This document shows, piece after piece, positions 1 to 8,114 of a stretch of 42,614 nucleotides of DNA (within the stretch, counting starts at the first letter, position 1; each line of letters starts with the position of its first letter). The notes below the pieces were generated by a model. The model was not told the DNA's origin, did no database searches, and was given only the letters and a program-made list of their open reading frames with translations. Made by a program: the position numbers and the translations under genes. The DNA comes from JBPBQZ01 sp050955105 (GTDB taxonomy: Bacteria; Pseudomonadota; Gammaproteobacteria; Burkholderiales; Burkholderiaceae), in contig JBPBQZ010000016.1 of assembly GCA_050955105.1 (NCBI GenBank), positions 1 through 42,614 on the forward strand. The letters run 5' to 3'.

Positions 1-1
1 G

Positions 2-106
2 AAGCGCATGGCGTTGGAATACGTCGACTTGTACACGCAGATGATCCGCGCGCGCCGCAGGGCGAAGCTGAAGGTGATCGATGCCCAGAGTATGAGCAGG
101 CCGTAA
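2..106 (+). CDS. C-terminal tail of an unidentified protein (truncated by window edge)
   Basis: An open frame runs from the left edge to a TAA at 104-106 and gives about 34 residues, ending in a basic, helical-looking segment (YVDLYTQMIRARR, then KLKVIDAQ). The segment resembles the last helix of some family-4 glycosyltransferases, but this is only an impression from 34 residues. The gene runs toward the convergent SYLF lipoprotein gene. No function is assigned. Confidence 0.4.
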   Translation, partial: KRMALEYVDLYTQMIRARRRAKLKVIDAQSMSRP

Positions 107-208
107 CGGCGGAAGATTAGTAAACAAACCGCCGCGGGCTCGTATTATCGGAGGCCCGCAGCGCTACACGCGACCCGCCTGACGACAGGCTCGCGGCATT
201 CAAACGTT

Positions 209-796
209 TTACAGGCTGTTCAGGCGCGTGACCTTGGTGCCTTCCAGCGACAGATTGGCCATCAGGCCAGCGTTGGTGAGCACGAATGCTTCGACCGGCG
301 CCTTGATGCTGGTGGTGTCGACGTTACCGTTCGCGCCGATGTCCAGGACGGCCACCGAAGCATCGGCACCGACCGCCCAACCTTGGCTGTTACGGAATTT
401 GTCGAGCGCGTCTTGCGTCAAGAACAGGAAGATAAGCGACTTCGACTGTGCGCCGATCTGCAGGCCAAACGACGCGGTAGCCGTGCTGTAGTAACCGACC
501 GATTGGCCGCCCACGCGCAGCGCGCCTTCGCCGTATTGGCCGCCCACGACGAAGCCCGCCGCGATCACGGACGGGAACACCAGGATGCCGCGCGCCTTGT
601 TGACCAACTCGCGCGAACCGGGCGCCGCGACATAGAGTTTGCCCAAGGTCGCATCGATACCTGAGTTGATGGTCCGGCGCTTGCCGCCATTGTCCGACTG
701 CGAGGCGTTGGTATCGGTCAATGTGCAACCGCTCAGCGCCAAACCTGCTGAAGCGATGGCTGCGCCAGCCGTGAACATGAAATTCCGTCTTTGCAT
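209..796 (-). CDS. SYLF/YSC84-domain lipoprotein
   Basis: This 195-residue protein begins with a positively charged signal peptide (MQRRNFMF) and a lipobox, LSGC, near residues 21-24, so it should be a lipid-anchored envelope protein. The rest matches the SYLF (Ysc84) domain as found in bacteria: a segment with GILVFPSVIAAGFVVGG, then YGEGALRV, a FGLQIGAQ strand, and a closing strand with GLMANLSLEGTKV. SYLF domains bind phosphoinositides in eukaryotes; the role of the bacterial secreted versions is unclear. The start is well supported because GGAGGAAATA lies immediately upstream of the ATG. It stands alone, with a 140-bp gap to the DHA2 exporter gene, which is also on the minus strand. Confidence 0.85.
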   Translation of the reverse strand: MQRRNFMFTAGAAIASAGLALSGCTLTDTNASQSDNGGKRRTINSGIDATLGKLYVAAPGSRELVNKARGILVFPSVIAAGFVVGGQYGEGALRVGGQSVGYYSTATASFGLQIGAQSKSLIFLFLTQDALDKFRNSQGWAVGADASVAVLDIGANGNVDTTSIKAPVEAFVLTNAGLMANLSLEGTKVTRLNSL

Positions 797-936
797 TATT
801 TCCTCCGTCTTGACTGTTGCGTAACGTGGTGGGCCAGGCCCTCACGCTTTTATAACACACTGTCCGGTAAAAACCGGGTTGCGCTCGCGCAACAGTGGGC
901 CAGCTTTTTGATGCTTTCGCCCCAGCGGCGCAACCT

Positions 937-2493
937 TCAGTCGGCCATCAGGTGAGCGCTTTCTTCGGCGGTCGGCTTGTGATGGCCCGGCCGCAAGAAG
1001 AACATGAAAGGAATCGTCAGCAGCGTCATGAGGAACATGAAACGGAAATCGTCGACATAGGCGATCATCAAGGCCTGCGCGTCGACCGCGCGGCCAAGCA
1101 GCGCGAGCCCGGTCGGGCTGTGGATATCGAAGCCTGACAGATTCGCGGCGTTCAGCAGCGGATTATAGGCATTGATGTGCGTGGTGAGATTGGCGGTAGA
1201 AAGCTGGCTGTTCCGATAGAGCAGTGTCTGCAATACCGAGATGCCGATGCTGCCGCCGATATTGCGCGATAAGGCGTAAATCGAGGTGCCGTCCGCGCGC
1301 ATCGTCGGTGACAGCGTGGAAAAAGTCATGGTCGACATCGGCACGAATACCAGCCCCAGCCCCATGCCCTGGATGAAGCCGGGAATGATCACGTCCCACT
1401 CCGAAATGACAAGCGTGTACTGGCACATCTGCCACAGCGAAAACGCCGTGAGGATCATCCCGGAAAACAACAGCACGCGCGCGCCCACCAGATGCACCAG
1501 TCGTCCGATCAGCAGCATCGCCAGCATCGTGCCGATGCCGCTAGGAGCGGTTGCAAAGCCGGTGACAACCGCCGGATAGCCCATCAGGGTTTGCAGCATC
1601 GGTGGAATCAGTGCGCGACTCGCGTACAGCACGATGCCGAGGATAAAACCGAAGATGATGCCGGCGACGAAGTTCTGGTCTTTGAGCAGGGCGGCATTGA
1701 AGAATGAGAAGGTGCCGGCGGTCACGGTATGCGCGACAAAGTAGGCAAAGCTGATCAGGAACACCAGGGCTTCGATCCAGATCTCCAGCGAGCTGAACCA
1801 GTCGAGCTGCTGACCGCGATCGACCAGCAACTGCAGCGAGCCAATGGCGATGCTCAAGGTCGCGAAGCCGAATACGTCGAAGCGTGGCCGCAGCCGCGAA
1901 GCGTGATCGCGGAACGCGGTCATGATGCCGAAAAAAGCGATCGCGCCCAGCGGCACGTTGATGAAGAAGACCCAGCGCCAGTTGTAGGCATCGGTCAGCC
2001 AGCCGCCGATGGTGGGGCCGAGAATCGGCCCGGCGGTTACGCCCATGCCCCATAGGGCGATCGCCTGCGTATGCTTTTCGCGGGGATTGATGTCCAGCAA
2101 TACTGCTTGAGACAAGGGCACGAGCGCCGCGCCGAACATGCCCTGTAATAGTCGCGCGGCCACTATCTGTACTAGCGATTCAGAGATACCGCACAAGGCT
2201 GAGGCCACCGTGAAGCCCGCCACCGATACCAGGAACACCTGCTTGCGGCCGAAGCGTGCGGCGAGCCAACCCGTCATCGGTGTACCGATGGCTGCGGCGA
2301 CGATGTAGGAGGTCAGTACCCAGGTGATCTGGTCTTGCGAGGCGGACAAGGCGCCTTGCATATGTGGCAGCGCGACGTTGGCGATCGTGCTGTCCAGCGT
2401 CTGCATGATCGTCGCCAACATGATCGAGATCGAGATCAGCCGACGGTTTGGCACGTCGAGCGAGGCGCCTGATGCGGAGATGGGTTGTGCCAT
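937..2493 (-). CDS. DHA2-family (EmrB/QacA-like, 14-TM) drug:proton antiporter
   Basis: The protein has 518 residues and reads as a 14-helix major facilitator of the DHA2 family. Helix 1 carries the family motif LDSTIANVALPHM. The helix 2-3 loop has GWLAARFGRKQ (MFS motif A), and helix 5 has GPILGPTIGGWLTDAYNWRW (motif C, typical of antiporters). It should export hydrophobic drugs or metabolites across the inner membrane in exchange for protons. No membrane fusion protein or outer membrane gene is adjacent, unlike the second transporter at 6451. The ATG at 2493 lacks a good ribosome binding site, so a slightly different start is possible. A 29-bp palindromic element lies about 115-143 bp upstream and may be an operator. 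The substrate is unknown. Confidence 0.88.
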   Translation of the reverse strand: MAQPISASGASLDVPNRRLISISIMLATIMQTLDSTIANVALPHMQGALSASQDQITWVLTSYIVAAAIGTPMTGWLAARFGRKQVFLVSVAGFTVASALCGISESLVQIVAARLLQGMFGAALVPLSQAVLLDINPREKHTQAIALWGMGVTAGPILGPTIGGWLTDAYNWRWVFFINVPLGAIAFFGIMTAFRDHASRLRPRFDVFGFATLSIAIGSLQLLVDRGQQLDWFSSLEIWIEALVFLISFAYFVAHTVTAGTFSFFNAALLKDQNFVAGIIFGFILGIVLYASRALIPPMLQTLMGYPAVVTGFATAPSGIGTMLAMLLIGRLVHLVGARVLLFSGMILTAFSLWQMCQYTLVISEWDVIIPGFIQGMGLGLVFVPMSTMTFSTLSPTMRADGTSIYALSRNIGGSIGISVLQTLLYRNSQLSTANLTTHINAYNPLLNAANLSGFDIHSPTGLALLGRAVDAQALMIAYVDDFRFMFLMTLLTIPFMFFLRPGHHKPTAEESAHLMAD

Positions 2494-2607
2494 GAGCTAA
2501 ACAGAAGGACGACTAAGACGGCGCGAACCACGGTTGGGTACGAGCGCCGCGACCGGCAGCGTTGAAGCGCGGCGTCGCGACAGTAGAAATCCGTCCCAAT
2601 GCTTATA

Positions 2608-2636
2608 GTGAGCACGATTATATTATTACTGCTCAC
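2608..2636. promoter_or_regulatory. Palindromic operator candidate upstream of the DHA2 exporter
   Basis: GTGAGCA at 2608-2614 and its exact reverse complement TGCTCAC at 2630-2636 flank a 15-bp AT-rich core that includes TATAAT-like sequence on the minus strand. The arrangement resembles a binding site for a dimeric repressor overlapping a promoter. It lies between the exporter start (2493) and the terminator of the next gene (2722-2744), so the exporter is the only gene it could control from upstream. The cognate regulator is not obvious in this window. Confidence 0.5.
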
Positions 2637-2718
2637 GGTTGCGGCGTAATTTCGCCGACTCCCGACATTTTCGCGACAGATCGCCGGCTGCGCCGCCCGG
2701 CGATGGATAGCTACATAA

Positions 2719-2744
2719 GAAAACGGCGCCCATGGGGCGCCGTT
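2719..2744 (-). terminator. Rho-independent terminator of the small membrane-protein gene
   Basis: A perfect 10-bp stem (AACGGCGCCC at 2722-2731 pairing with 2735-2744) closes a 3-nt loop. On the minus strand it is followed directly by TTCTT, which continues the two T of the stem into a short T-tract. It lies 26 bp past the stop of the gene at 2771-3271 and separates that gene from the DHA2 exporter. Confidence 0.75.
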
Positions 2745-2770
2745 CGGCTGGCAAAACAGGCTGACGATGA

Positions 2771-3271
2771 TCAGTGGTGACGCAACACCGACGCGGCGGA
2801 CACACGGCCAGTGCTGATGGATCGGCCGCGCGTCGCAGCAGGGCGCGCCGTGCTGGCAGGCCGCCGCAGCGTCAGCCGCACGCCTGCCACGATCACGCCG
2901 GCCAGCAGCACCAGCAGCGAGGGTACGATCCAATAGCCGAAAACGGCCTGCGCCAGATAGGTGACCAGCAAGGTCTTGCGTGCCGAAAACTGCTCCCGCG
3001 CCTGGTTGTCGCCTTGCATCTTCAACGCCAGTGCTGGCGCCGGGCAGCCGGCAGCGCGTGCCGCGGCAAGGTCGCCGGAACAGGCATTGGCCAGATTCGC
3101 GGGGATACCCGCCGCAGGGGCAGGCCAACTATTCAAGGAGCGATCGAGGTCTTCGTGGCTATATTGCAGGTTGACGCGCCATTCGTGCACGGCGACAACC
3201 CAGATCGGCAAGGCCCACACTGCGCTGATGATGAGCCAGGTGCGCAGCCATTTGTTTTGTCTCATTGCCAT
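2771..3271 (-). CDS. Hypothetical membrane protein with two predicted TM helices
   Basis: This 166-residue protein is not recognised. It has an N-terminal hydrophobic segment (LRTWLIISAVWALPIWVVAV) after MAMRQNKW. A roughly 75-residue polar region with two cysteines (NACSG, AGCPAP) follows. The second hydrophobic segment (WIVPSLLVLLAGVIVAGV) leads to a basic, Arg-rich tail. The topology suggests an exported central loop between two helices, with both ends in the cytoplasm. The start at 3271 is preferred over an upstream ATG at 3307 because GGAGGAG sits just before it. It is a single-gene unit with its own terminator at 2719-2744. Confidence 0.7.
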   Translation of the reverse strand: MAMRQNKWLRTWLIISAVWALPIWVVAVHEWRVNLQYSHEDLDRSLNSWPAPAAGIPANLANACSGDLAAARAAGCPAPALALKMQGDNQAREQFSARKTLLVTYLAQAVFGYWIVPSLLVLLAGVIVAGVRLTLRRPASTARPAATRGRSISTGRVSAASVLRHH

Positions 3272-3639
3272 CGTCTCCTCCGCATAAGCGACCGACGGGA
3301 ACTGCATCGGAGCGCACCGGTGAAACTGTTTTGATTAAATTGGTGTGCGCTCTTCAATGCATAGTAGTCGCTAAGATCCCGTTCTGCTACTAAGAGTAAG
3401 TACTGATATTTGAACGCTATGTCTGCTGCACCGCATCAATTCGAAGTCCTTGGAAAACTATTTTGCTGGCTGCCGTGCCAAGGGCAAATCTCAAACGTTC
3501 GGCATCCAAACTAGCGCTGTGTTGCCGCGCCGGTCGCGGTGAGGCGGTTTTGCATCGCATTTAATTGACGTGTCGCTGGGCTGATGAATCACGTCAACCG
3601 AGCCATGGGCGCGTTTTCTGCGCCGCTAGTGCCACGTTG
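3272..3639. other. Intergenic region without a recognisable gene
   Basis: About 370 bp with lower GC than its surroundings in the first half (3320-3480). It must hold the promoter of the membrane-protein gene at 2771-3271 and the 3' end of the DUF2795 transcript. No convincing -35/-10 pair, terminator with a T-tract, or coding frame was found. Confidence 0.5.
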
Positions 3640-3897
3640 CTACTTGGCCGCTAAGCCAGCAAATACGGCGTCGGCATCCACGTAGTCTTGCTCGGGCAAG
3701 CCACCGAGAAAGGTCAAGGCGTCGTTGCTGGCGTTGGCCTCGCGTGCCGCCGCGACGAGCTGCGCTTTGTCGGCGGGAAACGCGACGCTGAGCAGCGTAC
3801 GCCGCAAATCCGCGGATATGGAGTCGGGAGCGCCTTGCCAATCGCCTCGGTCGGCGTCTCGCGCGTTCCGCTGAGTGTCGTCAGTGTTGCCTGGCAT
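3640..3897 (-). CDS. DUF2795 domain protein
   Basis: This 85-residue soluble protein has the DUF2795 pattern: LRRTLLSVAFPADKAQLV, a helix with AREANAS, then ALTFLGGLPEQDYVDADAV. These small proteins (often found alone in proteobacteria and actinobacteria) have no established function; the fold is a short helical domain around a conserved [YF]P...K..L motif. A roughly 28-residue Asp/Arg-rich leader precedes the domain. It lies 48 bp downstream of the secreted protein gene at 3946-4323 on the same strand, so the two may share a transcript. Confidence 0.7.
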   Translation of the reverse strand: MPGNTDDTQRNARDADRGDWQGAPDSISADLRRTLLSVAFPADKAQLVAAAREANASNDALTFLGGLPEQDYVDADAVFAGLAAK

Positions 3898-3945
3898 GCG
3901 GATAGGTCCTTGATGGGCTGCGAGAAGCGGGTGCTCGTCTGGAAA

Positions 3946-4323
3946 TCAGGTCTGGATGTCTTCGGCGACCCGGGTCAAAGCGTCGAGACTTCGCGGCTGC
4001 GGCAAATCGATGTGCATCCAACGCTGCGCTGCAACGGCGCCGCTATCGCCGTCATGGCCGCGGTTGCCACTGCTTTCCTCGGCACCATCCGGGAGTCCGG
4101 GTACTACGGGGGCCACCGATCGAACCGCGGCGGGGCTTGCCATTAACTCACGCGACGCTACGGTCGGGAGCACGTTCAGCGCCTGTACTGGTCCGCGTGC
4201 GTGGAAATGAGAGGTGGAGCCGGCGTCGGCGTGCGCCTGGGACATCATCGACGCAGTGAAACTGGCGGGCGCCAAGGATGCCACCGATGCCAGCACCGCC
4301 ACTATCGGTACGATCTTTTTCAT
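3946..4323 (-). CDS. Short secreted protein of unknown function
   Basis: The protein has 125 residues, starting MKKIVPIVAVLAS. A cleavable signal peptide is followed by a probable cleavage site after SQAHA. The mature part is about 85 residues, low in aromatic residues and without a recognised domain. The start at 4323 is chosen over 4350 because AGAGGAG precedes it and the signal peptide begins there. It is upstream of and co-directional with the DUF2795 gene. It could be a periplasmic peptide or a lineage-specific orphan. Confidence 0.6.
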   Translation of the reverse strand: MKKIVPIVAVLASVASLAPASFTASMMSQAHADAGSTSHFHARGPVQALNVLPTVASRELMASPAAVRSVAPVVPGLPDGAEESSGNRGHDGDSGAVAAQRWMHIDLPQPRSLDALTRVAEDIQT

Positions 4324-4867
4324 CTCCGACTCCTCTTTGACGCAATACATCGCTTAGGAGGCGATGCGCTAGCCTGCGGATAAGCAATGGCCGTGCCATT
4401 CGTTTTCTGACGGTCTGTGGCTTGCTCGTTTTAGGCGCTGCGTCGAGCGTTTTTGGCCGAGACCGTGAGCGCCCGTCAATCTCCGCTGGCGCTGTTTGAA
4501 CCACTAGGACGGAATGGGAGTACTACCCAGACTGGCCTGCGCCCGTCGCACTCGGAAATTTCGGCAAGTTTTCCGATAGGCTTGAAAAAACGGGAGCCCC
4601 AACCGGTCGAGTTGGCCCGCTTTGAAACTCGAGAGCGCCGAAATGCCGCCGCGCTGGGCCGTTTTTGTCGCGGAAAAAGCTACCGGCCTGTAATTTGCTT
4701 CCTCCGCGCCGTTCGGTGAGTGTCTTGATCCCCAGCGCTATTACTTGCCAAATCGCTCTCGGCCGTCGATGGACGCCGATGAATAACTTGTGCCGTCGCG
4801 AACGCCAGCGATGGTGAAATACCGCTTCGCGCGCCACGGCGTGCTGGAAGCTAAAGGAATCGCCTAG
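4324..4867. other. Intergenic region upstream of the tripartite efflux operon
   Basis: About 540 bp between the divergent secreted-protein gene and emrA. Short open frames exist on both strands, but none has a ribosome binding site or a protein-like composition. No clear operator, -35/-10 pair or terminator was found. The promoter of the efflux operon should lie here. Confidence 0.45.
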
Positions 4868-6454
4868 ATGGTAGATCGCCGTCCTGCCGACCAAGACGAC
4901 CCAACGGGGTCATCGGCCCCCACACAGCCATCGGCGAGTACGCCGGCCCTGGAAAATCGGCCCTGGCCCCATGCACCCGATCCCACGCCCGTGCACCGGC
5001 CGCCGTCGGTCGGCGACAGCGAAGTGGGCGGGCTACCGCGCGGTGGCACGCACGCACCCGACGCCGCGACGCTCCGCGACGACGAACTCGGTACGAAGCG
5101 CGGCACCAGCGATCGTTTGCAGCCTGACGAAGAGCGCAAAGTGGCTACGAGAACGGACGACGAGCGGGACGAGAGCCGCGATCAGGGCAAGCGCGAAGAC
5201 CGTAACGGCGATCGCGAGAAAGGACAGGACGATCGCGAGAGCGGCAGTAAAGACGATAAGCACGAAGCCGACGACAAAGACGATAGCGAGGATAAGGACA
5301 ACGATAAGGATAAGGACGGCAGCAAGGACAAGGACAAAAACAAAGAAGGCAAGGACGGCAAGGATAAAGACGGCGACGACAAAGACGGCAAGGACAAAGA
5401 TGGCAAGGGCGGCAATCGCAAGCCTGGCAAGCTGCCGCTGATCATCCTGGGCGTGGTGGTCATCCTGTTGATCATCGGCGCGCTGATCTGGTGGTTATTG
5501 ACGCGTAATCAGGTCAGCACCGACGACGCCTATACCGATGGCAATGCGGTCACGATCGCGGCCAAGGTCTCCGGTTATGTGACAGCGCTGCGTGTCGACG
5601 ACAATCGCCACGTGCATCGCGGCGACGTGCTGCTGCTGATCGACCAGCGTGACTATATCGCCGCGCGCGACCAAGCCGCGGCGCAGCTCGGCCTGGCGCA
5701 AGCCCAACTCGATAGCGCCCGCGTCAATCTCGAAATTGCCCGTGTACAGTTTCCGGCGCAACGAGCGCAGGCGCAGGCACAGCGCGAATCGGCCGAAGCG
5801 AACCGCGTACAGGCCCAGCAAGCCTTCGAGCGCCAGCACAGTGTCGACGCGCGCGCGACCACGCAACAGAACATCGACACGTCGAACGCCCAGTTGCGCA
5901 CCGCGCAAGCCAATGTACGCAGTGCGCAGGCGCAATTGGCGGTGGCCGACCTGGTGCCGCAAAATGTCAAGCAGGCCGAGGCCGCGGTCAAGGAGCGCGA
6001 GCAGCAGGTACGCCAGGCGCTGGCGCAACTCGAGCAGGCGGAACTGAATTTGTCTTATACCGCGGTGACCGCGCCCTCGGACGGTTGGGTCACGCGTCGC
6101 AACGTGCAACAAGGCATGCTGGTGCAAACCGGTCAGAGCTTACTGTCGTTGGTGATGCCCGGCATCTGGGTAACCGCCAACTTCAAGGAGAATCAACTCG
6201 AACGGATGCGCGTTGGCGACGCCGTTGACATCACGGTGGACGCCTACCCCGCGCTCGATTTGCATGGCCACGTGGATAGTGTTCAGCTGGGCAGCGGCTC
6301 GCATTTCTCGGCATTCCCGGCAGAAAACGCCACCGGCAATTTCGTCAAGATCGTGCAGCGCGTGCCCGTCAAGATCGTCATCGATCGCGGCCTTGACGCT
6401 TCCCAGACCTTGCCGCTCGGCCTCTCGGTGAACCCAACGGTGGCGCTCAAATGA
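4868..6454 (+). CDS. emrA: EmrA/HlyD-type membrane fusion protein with a long charged N-terminal tail
   Basis: This is the periplasmic adaptor of a tripartite pump, 528 residues long against roughly 390 for E. coli EmrA. The single TM helix is at about 189-211 (LPLIILGVVVILLIIGALIW). It is followed by the EmrA signature VSTDDAYTDGNAV, the lipoyl half-motif VSGYVTALRVDDNRHV.RGDVL, a long Gln/Ala-rich coiled-coil hairpin (about 270-390), the second lipoyl half (APSDGWVTRRNVQQGMLV) and a beta-barrel domain. The extra length is the cytoplasmic N-terminus: about 90 Pro/Arg-rich residues, then about 90 that are almost entirely Asp, Lys, Glu, Gly, Asn and Ser in KDKD/GKDGKD-like repeats. Its stop overlaps the emrB start (ATGA), so the two are coupled. 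AAAGGA lies about 11 nt before the ATG. Confidence 0.9.
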   Translation: MVDRRPADQDDPTGSSAPTQPSASTPALENRPWPHAPDPTPVHRPPSVGDSEVGGLPRGGTHAPDAATLRDDELGTKRGTSDRLQPDEERKVATRTDDERDESRDQGKREDRNGDREKGQDDRESGSKDDKHEADDKDDSEDKDNDKDKDGSKDKDKNKEGKDGKDKDGDDKDGKDKDGKGGNRKPGKLPLIILGVVVILLIIGALIWWLLTRNQVSTDDAYTDGNAVTIAAKVSGYVTALRVDDNRHVHRGDVLLLIDQRDYIAARDQAAAQLGLAQAQLDSARVNLEIARVQFPAQRAQAQAQRESAEANRVQAQQAFERQHSVDARATTQQNIDTSNAQLRTAQANVRSAQAQLAVADLVPQNVKQAEAAVKEREQQVRQALAQLEQAELNLSYTAVTAPSDGWVTRRNVQQGMLVQTGQSLLSLVMPGIWVTANFKENQLERMRVGDAVDITVDAYPALDLHGHVDSVQLGSGSHFSAFPAENATGNFVKIVQRVPVKIVIDRGLDASQTLPLGLSVNPTVALK

Positions 6455-8112
6455 GCAGCGCGGAGCAAGACGGCGACAGTCACGGCAAGGGCGCTGGCGA
6501 CTCGAGCGACGCGCCGGCCAGCGGCAAGCCGGAAGGCCCAAGTGAGGCCGAGCGCGCCAGCTGGAAGCCCAGTTCCAATCCCTGGCTGATTGCGCTGGTG
6601 GTGACGCTGGCGGCGTTCATGGAAGTGCTGGACACGACCATCGTCAACGTGGCGCTGCCGCACATCGCCGGCACAATGTCGGCCAGTTACGACGAAGCCA
6701 CCTGGGTGCTCACCTCGTATCTGGTAGCCAACGGCATTGTCTTGCCGATCTCGGCTTTTCTCGGACGCATCTTTGGCCGAAAGCGCTACTTCCTGATCTG
6801 CATCGCCGCGTTCACACTGTGCTCACTGATGTGCGGTTTGTCGACGCAGCTTTGGCAATTGATCTTGTTCCGCATTCTGCAAGGATTCTTCGGCGGCGGC
6901 CTGCAGCCGAATCAGCAATCGATCATTCTCGATTCCTTCGAGCCCTCGCAGCGCGGCCGCGCGTTCTCCATTTCGGCGGTGGCGATCGTGGTCGCGCCGG
7001 TACTGGGCCCCACCGTGGGCGGCTGGCTGACCGATAGCTACTCGTGGCGTTGGGTGTTCCTCATCAACGTGCCGATCGGCGTCATGACGGTGTTCGCGGT
7101 CTGGCAATTCCTCGAAGACCCACCCTGGGAACGCAAGGCGCCGAAGGGCACTTTGTCGATCGACTACATCGGCATAGGCCTGATCGCCTTGGGCCTCGGC
7201 TGTCTGCAGGTGATGCTCGATCGCGGCGAAGATGCGGATTGGTTCTCGTCGAATTTCATCCGAACTTTTGCGGTGCTGGCGATGGTCGGCTTGGTAGGGG
7301 CCAGCTATTGGCTGCTGTACACGAAAAAGCCAGTGGTCGACCTGCGCTGCCTCAAAGATCGAAATTTCGCGATGGGCTCCGCATCGATCGCGATCTTCGC
7401 GCTGATTCTCTATGGCAGTGCGGTGCTGTTGCCGCAACTGGCGCAGCAACAGCTTGGCTATACCGCCACTTTGTCGGGCTTGCTGTTGTCGCCCGGCGCC
7501 ATGTTGATCCTGTTCACGATACCGGTGGTCAGCAAGCTGATGCCGTATATACAAACGCGCCTGCTGATCGGCACAGGGTTCCTGCTGCTTGGCATCTCGA
7601 TGGTGTATGCCCATCACCTGGTGCCGCAGATCAACTTCGGTACGCTGGTCAAGATGCGCAGCGTGCAATCGTTCGCGATGGGCTTCCTGTTCGTGCCGAT
7701 TACCACGCTGGCTTATACCACCCTGAATCCACGGCTCAATGGCGATGCATCGGCCTTGTTCACGATGTTTCGCAACGTCGCCGGCTCGATCGGCATCTCT
7801 TTGTCCACCGCGGCGATTCGTGAACGTTCGCAGGCGCGCATGGCGCATATGGTCGAGCATCTGAGTCCGTTGTCGCAGCCCTATGCTGATGCGCTGCAAG
7901 CGGTGCAGTCGACGCTGCGTTCGATGGGGGCGGTCGCGGCCGATACCGCGACCACTGCCAGCGGCTTGCTGTACCAGACCATGGTTGGGCAAGCCACCAT
8001 CCTCGCCTATCTGGACGTGTTCGCGGGGCTGGCCATTGTGTGTTTTTGCTTCGTTCCGTTTGTATTCCTTTTTTCTCCATCGAAGGCTGCCGGCGGCGCC
8101 GGAGGACATTGA
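6451..8112 (+). CDS. emrB: EmrB-type DHA2 drug:proton antiporter of a tripartite pump
   Basis: The 553-residue inner membrane component carries the DHA2 hallmarks: VLDTTIVNVALPHIAG in helix 1, a motif A-like loop (GRIFGRKRYF), and VAPVLGPTVGGWLTDSYSWRW in helix 5. Fourteen hydrophobic segments can be counted. A polar N-terminal extension of about 40 residues (Ser/Gly/Asp/Pro-rich) precedes helix 1. It begins within the emrA stop codon and ends 2 bp before the outer membrane factor gene, so emrA, emrB and the factor form one operon and presumably one envelope-spanning pump. Known EmrAB pumps export hydrophobic toxins, uncouplers and fatty acids; the substrate here cannot be read from sequence. 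Confidence 0.92.
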   Translation: MSSAEQDGDSHGKGAGDSSDAPASGKPEGPSEAERASWKPSSNPWLIALVVTLAAFMEVLDTTIVNVALPHIAGTMSASYDEATWVLTSYLVANGIVLPISAFLGRIFGRKRYFLICIAAFTLCSLMCGLSTQLWQLILFRILQGFFGGGLQPNQQSIILDSFEPSQRGRAFSISAVAIVVAPVLGPTVGGWLTDSYSWRWVFLINVPIGVMTVFAVWQFLEDPPWERKAPKGTLSIDYIGIGLIALGLGCLQVMLDRGEDADWFSSNFIRTFAVLAMVGLVGASYWLLYTKKPVVDLRCLKDRNFAMGSASIAIFALILYGSAVLLPQLAQQQLGYTATLSGLLLSPGAMLILFTIPVVSKLMPYIQTRLLIGTGFLLLGISMVYAHHLVPQINFGTLVKMRSVQSFAMGFLFVPITTLAYTTLNPRLNGDASALFTMFRNVAGSIGISLSTAAIRERSQARMAHMVEHLSPLSQPYADALQAVQSTLRSMGAVAADTATTASGLLYQTMVGQATILAYLDVFAGLAIVCFCFVPFVFLFSPSKAAGGAGGH

Positions 8113-8114
8113 CG

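Noticed and set aside
130..165. Inverted repeat (GCGGGC/GCCCGC) between the left-edge gene tail and the SYLF gene, considered as a bidirectional terminator.
   Set aside because: The stem is six base pairs with a loop of about 14 and no T-tract.
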